This document shows, in pieces, positions 56,120-64,000 of a stretch of 64,000 nucleotides of DNA. The stretch is from Austropuccinia psidii. Lineage: Eukaryota > Basidiomycota > Pucciniomycetes > Pucciniales > Sphaerophragmiaceae. Within the stretch, counting starts at the first letter, position 1. Every line of letters begins with the position of its first letter. Below the pieces are notes generated by a model. It had not been told where the DNA came from, did no database searches, and saw only the letters and a program-made list of their open reading frames with translations. Position numbers and translations under genes: made by a program. The DNA lies in assembly GCA_023105745.1 (NCBI GenBank), contig JALGQZ010000009.1, forward strand, positions 32,265,409-32,329,408. Reading direction: 5' to 3'.

Positions 56120-57020
56120 ATACTAAACACCTTACCAAGAATTTCTACACCTCTGAATCAAAATTAGGGTAAAGGAATTCCCAATCCACAAGTATTGGAT
56201 GCTGAAAATTCACAGTTGAAAGATGGGTTTTCCACTTCTTTTCATAGCTTGGAAACATCAATGGGCCAAGCACTTTTGAAAGAAGTACCAAAACTTAAAG
56301 AATGGTGTCACTTTAGTGGTGAAGGAGAATATGAACATATGGAATTCATCAGAGGTATTTGAATGATTAAATAAGCTTTTTAATTACCAGACAGATTGGT
56401 AACAGCAATATTTAACACCTTGTTTACCAGATAAGCCCACAGATGGTATATCAAATTAAGACAAGCACATGGACACCAAAGTTGGACTTGGTGGAAATCC
56501 CAAATTATAAACAAATTGGCCAATGATTCTTAGAGGGTTAAATTGGAAACAGCCTTTGAATCTTCCAAATTTAATGCTGATAAAGACAAAGCTTTACCAT
56601 GGTTTTGCCAACAAAAAGACAGATTAACAGCATTGTATCCTGACATGTCAGAATTTATGATCCACAGGAAAATTCTGAGACAATGTGGAGGTGACTTAGA
56701 GCGTTCTTTGTAAAGCAGGACTACTGAAAAATCTTCAGCAGAAGATATTATTAATATATCAGAAGAAGTAACCACCAGAACCAGAATTGGTCCTAGTAGG
56801 GTGAATCTCAAAGCAAGGCTTAATACACCTTGCAAAGATTCTGTGGAAAAAAATTCCAAAGGAGATTCTATCAATATGAAGTAGAAGTCTTCAGATATAA
56901 TCAGAAAGTGTTATATTTGCCAAAGCACCACCCACTTAGCCAATACATGTCCAAAAAGGGGAAAAATCAATGAAGTTGATTTTGAAAAAGAACCTGATGT
57001 TGAAAAAGATGATAATATAA
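56120..57020 (+). pseudogene. gag: Element C Gag, 3' part, broken
   Basis: Resumes after element D (TSD copy 56120-56123) with LNTLPRISTPLNQN, then stops and open stretches: LLKEVPKLKEWCHFSGEGEY, WYIKLRQAHGHQSWTWWKSQ, LPWFCQQKDRLTALYPDMSE and a complete CCHC zinc knuckle CYICQSTTHLANTCPKRG near 56910. It ends in an acidic region (EKDDNIIEENSDDKSSIFSE) with a frameshift into pol. The capsid part has at least five stops. Confidence 0.85.
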
Positions 57021-60000
57021 TTGAAGAAAATTCAGATGATAAGTCATCAATATTTTCTGAATCTTCAAAAAGATATAGAACATATCAATTCCACCTTTGA
57101 CATCATGGAATCTTATTTTCACTTGCCACAATTAAGCAATGATCAACTTGATTTGTCAAAAATTCAAGATGCACAACTTATGAAGATCAAACCAAACAGG
57201 GGAAAAGGTTATACAGCTGGTAACTCCTGTCTAACAGAAGTGGTAATTGACAATAAACCCACTAAGCCTTTCCTTTACCCAAGAGCCTTCTTCTCTTGTG
57301 TTGGTAAATCTTTTCTTAAAACTTGTGCACCAGATTTTGAAGACCAGTTGTTACAAATTGATGGAATAAAATCAAATAGTGCAAGTAATCAAATGAAAGC
57401 ACTGGGAATCTTTGAGACGAACCTCATATTTACACATATTAACGGAAATTTAACAATCACTGTTGAATTTGTTTTTATGGAAAATTGGTCTAGTACCCAT
57501 TTTATATTGGGAAATGACAATTTGATCATGTATGAGATAGACTTACATAACAACAAAGACAGATACTTTACTATTGGAGAAAATAAGCATAAGAAATTTT
57601 CCTTTTTACTATTTGAAAGACAAATTACAGTAAGAAAAGTAGCACCACTCAGCTTAGAGCTGGAAAGATTCAAATATGAACAGTTAAGTGAAGCTGAAAT
57701 AAGCCTTAATCTGACTGATAAAAAGGAAAATGAACATTCTGCCCTTTTATATGACCACAAAGAAGTATTTGCATTAGACAAAGAACCTTTGGGAGAAATT
57801 ATTGGTCATGAAGTTGACATCATCCTTGATATTGAGAGACCTTATCCACCACTCTCAAGAGTACCTGCATATCCATCAAGTCCTAAATCAAGAGAAGCTA
57901 TGGAAATCCATATTAAAGAACTTCTAGACTTTGGTGTAATAAGAAAGGTTGGCCATAATGGGAAAGTAGAAATAACCGCACCAGTCATAGTGGCATGACA
58001 TAATGAAAAATCTAGAATGGCTGGGGACTTTAGAGCTCTGAACACTTCCACAGTTCCAGACAGGTACCCAATACCAAAAATCTAAATTGCCCTTACCAAG
58101 ATATCTCAAGCAGTGTATATAACCACTATGGTTTCCCTTAAAGGATTTCCTCAGAATGTGGTGAAACCAAGGGAAAGAAAATACTTGAGAATTATTGCTC
58201 ATTGTGGAGTATTTGAATATTTGAGGATGCGTTTTGGTATCAATAATGCACCTTCACACTTCCAAAGAATGTTGAATGAAATATTTCCTGAAGAACTTTC
58301 AGAAGGATGGTCAATCATTTACATTGATGACATTATTTTCTGTTCCAAAACTTGGGAAGAACATATGTACAGATTATCCAAAGCTTTGAAAGAAATCCAA
58401 TCTGTGAATATGAAAGTCTTTTTAAAGAAATGCCATTTTGGATTTAAAGAACTCAAATCACTGGGACATGTAGTATCTGGTTTATCCCTTGGAATTGACA
58501 AAAACAAGGTTGCAGCAATATTTCTGAAGCCCATGCCTCAAAACAAAAAAGAAATTCAGTCATTTTTGGGGCTTGCAGGATATTACAGGAAAAATATTAA
58601 AGATTTTGCATCCATAGAAAGACCTTTTTATCAATTTTGTGACAAAGCCAAAGTATTTGAAATGACTGTTGACAGAGTCAAAGCCTTTGAATCTTTGAGA
58701 CAAGCCTTGACCACTGCTCCGCTCTTACTGATGCCAGACTTTAAGCTAACTTCTAAGCTATATATTGATTCATCAGGAGATGGGCTGGGTGCTGCACTTC
58801 ATAAAGTCCATATTATAAATGATAAACCTGTTGAAGGACCCATATGTTTCATATCCAGGCAAATCAAACTAACTGAATCCAGATATGGAGCAAGTCTAAT
58901 GGAGTGCTTACACCTTGCCTGGGCCTTGGAAAAATTGAATTAATTCCTGGAGGGATGTGTGTTTGAAGTGATAACAGATTGTACCGCTGTTAATTCACTT
59001 TTAAACATGAAGACACCTAACAGACATATGCTCAGATGGCAAATAGCCATACAAGAGTATAGGGGCAATATGACTATTTTTCACAAAGATGGGAATATTC
59101 ATAAAAATGCGGATGGACTGAGCAGATGGCCACTACCAAATAATACTGATAATCCTGCTTATGTGCAAGAAGAAGCTTCTCCAAAAGTCCCCATAGAAGG
59201 AATCAGTGTTACAGACCTGAACACAACATTCTTTGAGGAGGTAAGAAACAGTTATACTCAGGATAAGAATTGTAGCATTTTATGCCAATTACTTCATAAG
59301 GACTGTAAAGAAAATTCTTTGATACATGCCTTGGATGAAATATGGAAAAAATCATATTATTAAGGAAGATTCCACTTACTGGATGGTATAATTTACCACA
59401 GAACTAAGCAGACATGTGTCATGAAAGTGGTGGACAGGTCCTTGATCAATCTTGTACTTAAAGAATTCCATGACAGCCCTTTCTCAGGACATCTGTCTGA
59501 AGACAGAACAAGAGAAAAATTAAAAACCTGCATATGGTGGCCAATGTGGCAGAAAGATGTTTCAGAGTATTGCAAAACCTGTGACAGATGTCAAAAAACA
59601 AATCCATCCACTGGAAAAAGACTTGGAAATATGATCAAGATCCAAGAACCCATAAGACCTTGGGAAATTGTCCATATGGATTGGGTAACTGGCCCTCCAC
59701 CAGGGGCTGATGGAAGTTATCATGATTGACTAATGATTGTTGACAGATTTAGTAAGACTCCAATCTTTTTACCATGTCACAAGGATGATACAGCCATGGA
59801 TACAGCTCTTCTGATATGGAATAGAGTAGTATCATGGACCGGCATATTCACAAACATCATTAGTGACAGAGATACCAAATTCACCTAAGCACTATGAAAA
59901 AATCTTCACCAACTATTTGGGACAAAATTATCCTTTACAGCCTACCACCCACAAACTGATGGTCTGGCTGAAAGGATGATCCAAACCTTGGAAGACATGG

Positions 60001-60425
60001 TAAGAAGACTTTGTGCATATGGCCTTGAATTCAAAGATTGTGATGAATTTACCCATGATGGGTGTAATCTTTTACCAGCACTAAAATTGGCATATAAGAC
60101 ATCAATTAATGCCAGTACCAATCAAACTCCTTCCATTCTAGAAAAAATGGTGGAATCCCAAATTACCTCAAGATTCCTTGAGGAAAGATTTGGTTGAGAT
60201 ACATCCTACAGCTGCTAGCTTCAAAGGAATGCTAGATAAAACTAGAAATCATGCAGTAAGGTGGATGAAAGACGCTTTTGCATATGCTAAAGACAAATGA
60301 GACAATTCACATGCCACTCCAGGCTTTAAAGTTGGGGATTTAGTACTTGTATCCACCACTAACTTCAATAAAATCAAAGGATGTAAAAAGCTCAAAGACT
60401 CCTTTACACGACCTTTTGTTATCAA
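57021..60425 (+). pseudogene. pol: Element C Pol, main part, broken
   Basis: Protease region with LYPRAFFSCVG, so the catalytic Asp of DTG/DPG is lost. RT is interrupted by TGA at 57998 (TGG to TGA) and TAA near 58083, then open 58113-58943 with YIDDIIF intact. RNase H has YIDSSGDG and TDCTAV, with a TAA after KLN. Integrase keeps the zinc finger (CHTCDRC-type, here YCKTCDRCQKTN), MDWVTG, SDRDTKF and GLAERM, but has stops near 59361, 59729 and 59886 and a frameshift near 60160. It is cut at 60425 within the reading FVIN by solo LTR E. Confidence 0.9.
60421..60425. other. Target site duplication of solo LTR E, left copy (ATCAA)
   Basis: ATCAA before TGTGAGCC recurs at 62268-62272 after CTTACA. 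Removing the LTR restores FVIKALHEKNSVEVELS of pol. Confidence 0.9.
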
Positions 60426-62267
60426 TGTGAGCCTTAGAGGTAATTTCATATACCCAAAAGACCACAAATATGAAAAATAACATATTAATATAAATAAAAT
60501 AAATTTATTTATATTATTAAAATAAAAATCAAAATATAAATATAAAATTATATTAAAAATAAAAGATTAATTACAATTTAAAAATAAAAAAATACATTAA
60601 ATTTTGTAAGTATAAAATTACTTTTATACTTGAAAAAATTAAGTAAAAATAAAATTTTAACAAAATTGTGAAAAAATAAATAAATTTGGAAAAAAAGTTA
60701 TATAAAAATTATCATAACTTTTTATCCAATAAATAAACACATGAAAATTATTTCACCATTGGATTCCTCATAAAAAATCAGGTGGGGTCACCTCTGAGTG
60801 AAATTCTTGTAACTCAACTCTAAATAAGCTTAAATTAAGTTTTTAGTATTTTCAATACAAAAGTTGAAAATCCTCAAAACTTTAATTTGATTCACACCAC
60901 ATGTGGTGTTAACCATCAAATTTTGTGTTAAAATTGAGGTGTTTTGTTTAGTTTAGAAGTTATGAGGAATTAAAGTATTTTCAATTGAATTCAATTGAAA
61001 TGTCAAAATGTGCGCGTGTATTACATAAGTGAACTTTGATTTACATATGAGGTGTCAATTATTACTGTATTGTACTGTACAATTGAATTGAATTACATAT
61101 GTAAATTATAAGTATAATACATGATGAGGAATTAAAGGAAAAATAAATTGGAAAGATTAAATTTGGGGGGGAAAAGGAACTCCAGCTCTAAGGGGGAGCT
61201 AGACCCCCAAATTCCTTGCTGACAGGCGTGGGATGTCAAAATTCACGCAAAAGTTCATCACTTTTGGCCTGGAATTGATTTACAGGGTCTGTGAACTCAA
61301 TTGATGATGAGGTTTTGATACCAACTGGGGTAGTTTTAGCTGTTGCCAAGAGGGTAAAACTACCCTTAAGATAAAACAATCATAGTAAAAACAGTTTTAA
61401 CTGGTTTCTACGCCTCTGACACACATTCTGACGTGTTTTGAAGGCTCTAGGCCTGGTATTGCTATAGTAATGGCTGATTTAAGGGTCTAAAATGGCTAAA
61501 AATGGCTAAAAATGGCTTAAACCAGCACTTTTTTGGTCTAAACCAGGGTTCAATGATGCCATAATTGGCTTTTCTGTTGTCAGACTGTTTTTCACGACTG
61601 ACAAGAGTAAATTTTACTTTTGGAGTAAGAGAATTGATGGCTATAAAAGAATGTCTTCTTTGCCCCACTTTTCTCTTCATGTTAGAATCTTTTCCTTTTA
61701 TTAATTAGTTTAAAACTGTTAAACCAATCAATAAAAGATTCCAACCACCCTTTTTAAATCATTTTGAACCTTTTAACCACGTGAAAAAATCATTATAACC
61801 ATTGTTTGTAACTCTTATAATCATTTTTACCCCTGAACCACCCCATAAGTGAATTAAAGCATCTTTCATCACTGTTAACTTTGTCACTTTGTTTCCAAAT
61901 TCACTCTGGTCACTTTTGGGCGTGTTTTCTCTTTAATATTCTTTTTAAAGACTCTGTTCTTTAATTAATTGCTTGCAGTTCTTTGCTCAATTAATTCCAA
62001 TTGAAATTGCTCTTGAAGAAATTTCTTTTTTAGCCTTAAAATATCTCTTGTAGAGTATTTTTTGGATAAATTTTTATTGTTGGTAAAACAATAAATTTTT
62101 ATAATATTATTGTTTTATACTAATAAAGTTATAAACAATAAAATTGGCGTGTTTTCTCTTAAAAATAATATTTCATACTATTTTTAACTGAATTTTACCT
62201 TATACAAATTTTGAGGACAGGAAAAGTACTTGATTTTTTAACCAAAGTTTCATATCCACACCTTACA
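60426..62267 (+). repeat. Solo LTR E inside element C pol
   Basis: TGTGAGCCTTAGAGG...CACACCTTACA, 1842 bp, of the same family as the LTRs of B and C, with 5-bp duplications ATCAA on both sides and no internal region. It arose by insertion of a full element and recombination between its LTRs. It contains GGCTATAAAAG near 61640. Minor indels, such as a repeated AAAATGGCTA near 61490-61515, explain the extra length. Confidence 0.93.
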
Positions 62268-62624
62268 ATCAAGGCCCTCCATGAAAAAAATTCTGTTGAA
62301 GTAGAACTATCTGGATAATTTAGCAATAAGTATCCTACAGTTCCAGTGAGCTTGATAAAGCCATATAAATCTGGTGATGCTGAAAAATTTCCTTTGAGAA
62401 ATAAAGTTCCCCAAGTTATACCTCCTATTGAATAATGTGGTATTAAGAAAATTACCAAATTTCTCAAAGAAAAAAAGTTGAGAACCAATAAAGTAAGGGA
62501 ATACTTTGTTAGGTAAAGTAACCCAGCTTGTAAAGATGAGTAGTTAGCAGAAAATGACATACCTGTGGATACCAAACCTCTCAGAAGGTTCAGAAACACT
62601 ACAAATAACAATATTACAAAGTAA
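62268..62624 (+). pseudogene. pol: Element C Pol, C-terminal part with chromodomain
   Basis: Continues pol after solo LTR E: SNKYPTVPVSLIKPYKSGDA and EKFPLRNKVPQVIPPIE, then a stop, then the chromodomain-like KVREYFVR with a stop, SNPACKDE and LRRFRNTTNNNITK ending TAA 62622-62624. The same C terminus in element B is at 11230-10952. At least four stops. Confidence 0.88.
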
Positions 62625-62632
62625 TATTTTTT

Positions 62633-62645
62633 TAGGGGGAGGGAA
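62633..62645 (+). other. Polypurine tract of element C
   Basis: AGGGGGAGGGAA directly before the 3' LTR start TGTGAGTC. Confidence 0.75.
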
Positions 62646-64000
62646 TGTGAGTCTTAGAGGTATTTTCATATACCCAAAAGACCACAAATAACAAAATAAG
62701 ATACAAATATAAATGAAATGAATTTATTTATATTATCAAAATGAAAATCAAAATATAAATACAAATTCATATACAAAAATAAGAATTTAATCAAAATTCA
62801 AAATAAAAATTATATTAAATTTTAAAATTATGAAAATAAATTTTTACTTGAAAAAAAAGTAAAATGAATTTTTAATAAAATTAGTGAAATTAAAATATTT
62901 TTGCTGGAAGGTTACATAAAATATATTGTAGCTTTTTATTCAAAAAATTAACATAAGAAAATAGATTTACCATTGGATTCTTCCCAAAAATAAGGTGGGG
63001 TCACCTCTGGGTAAAACCTCTGTAACTAAACTCTGAATAAGGTGAAATTAAGGTTTTAGTATTTTCTGTACTAAAGTTAAAAATACTTAAAACCTAATTT
63101 AATTCAAACCACATGTGGTATTAAAAATCAATTTTTGTGTTAAAATTGAGGTGTTGTGTGTAGTTTATAAGCTATGAGGAATTGAAGTATTTCCATTTGA
63201 AATGTCAAAATGTGCTCATTAATTACATAAGTGAGCTGTAATTTACATATGAGGCATCAATTATTACAGTTGTGTACTATAAAGCTCAATTGAATTGTAT
63301 GTGTAGATTACAAGTGTATTACATGATGAGGAATCAAAGAAAAAATAAATTGGAAAGATTAATTATGGGGGGGGGAAAGGTACTCTAGCTCCAAGGCAGA
63401 GCCAGCCCCCAAAGTCCTTGCTGAGAGGTGTGAGATGTCAAAATCCACACAAACATTCATCACTTTTGGCCTGGAATTGAGTCACAGGGTCTGTGTCTCA
63501 ATTGATGATGAGGGTTTGATACCAACCAGGGCAGTTTTAACTGTTGCCAAGAGGGTAAAACTACCCTTAAGTTAAAAAAATCTTGGTAGAAACAGTTTTA
63601 ACTGGCTTCTACGTCTCTTAAACAAATTCTGACATGCTTTGAAGGCTCCATACTAGGTCTTACTATAGTAATGGCTGATTTAAGGGTCTAAAATGGCTAA
63701 AATCAGCCCTTTTTTGGTCTAAACCAGGGTTCAATGATTCCATATTTGTCTTTTCTGTTTTCAGTGTGTTTTCCACGACTGACAAGAGTAAAGTTCAATT
63801 TTGGAGCAAGAGAATTGATGGCTATAAAAGAATTTCTTCTCTGCCCCACTTTTCTCTTCATGTTAGAATCTCTTCCTTTTATAATTAGTTTAAAATACTG
63901 TTAAACCAATCAATAAAAGATTCCAACCACCCTGATCTTATAATTTCAAAACTTTTAATCATGCGAGAAAATCATTATAATCATTGTTTGTAACTCTTAT
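62646..64000 (+). repeat. 3' LTR of element C, cut by the window end
   Basis: Starts TGTGAGTCTTAGAGG and follows the 5' LTR (39485-41276) closely to the last base of the window; about 430 bp should lie beyond. It includes GGCTATAAAAG near 63820. Confidence 0.9.

Larger units (their letters stand above)
39485..64000 (+). mobile_element. Ty3/gypsy chromovirus element C, inactive, with two nested insertions
   Basis: Plus-strand relative of element B. It has a 5' LTR 39485-41276, PBS, leader ORF, gag (41751-43020, resuming 56120), pol (about 57021-60425, resuming 62268-62624), polypurine tract and a 3' LTR starting at 62646 that runs off the window. Element D interrupts gag and solo LTR E interrupts pol. 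Subtracting both leaves a normal chromovirus of roughly 10 kb. Many stops and a mutated protease site show it is dead. Confidence 0.92.

Overview
The window is eukaryotic, AT-rich repeat DNA with no host gene that I can support as intact. The LTR retrotransposon proteins (chromodomain-bearing Ty3/gypsy pol with a characteristic gag, plus a separate large Gag-protease family) match families I know from rust fungi (Pucciniales), most closely the myrtle rust Austropuccinia psidii. That assignment is from memory of the families, not from a search. Short introns (49-65 nt) in DNA-transposon relics, strong CpG depletion and deep nesting of elements agree with a very large, TE-filled rust genome.

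Layout. (1) 5-5848: 3' part of Ty3/gypsy element A, an open pol reading frame of 1215 codons, polypurine tract and 3' LTR. (2) 5909-9139: a small broken ORF and two diverged PIF/Harbinger transposase relics lying head to head with a 251-bp inverted-repeat unit between them. (3) 9140-19126: a full-length but dead Ty3/gypsy element B on the minus strand, inserted into the second Harbinger relic with target duplication GTGTT; the rest of that transposase continues at 19132-19560. (4) 19561-39484: about 20 kb of AT-rich DNA holding an ancient LTR (29394 to about 31900) split by a 1409-bp solo LTR of another family, a diverged tandem array (32440-34000), two degraded ORFs and an LTR tip. (5) 39485-64000: Ty3/gypsy element C on the plus strand, dead, broken in gag by the 13.1-kb element D (43021-56119, TSD ATAC) and in pol by solo LTR E (60426-62267, TSD ATCAA); its 3' LTR runs off the window.

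Element D is the most unusual object. Its LTRs are about 99% alike by eye, so it is young. It has one uninterrupted 1704-codon Gag-protease frame with a second protease-like fold lacking the catalytic Asp, but no reverse transcriptase, RNase H or integrase. In place of pol there are 4.4 kb of non-coding or antisense DNA: a CpG-retaining island with a 208-codon minus-strand ORF and several splice-donor-like sites, a family of six hairpins with 8-nt loops and covarying stems, and three copies of the polypurine-tract motif. Its LTR carries matches to tRNA-type A and B boxes. It must depend on another element for reverse transcription and integration.

Relative order: the Harbinger relics are older than B; C is older than D and E; the split LTR near 30 kb is the oldest recognisable LTR. 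Only element A pol and element D Gag-protease look capable of making full-length protein.
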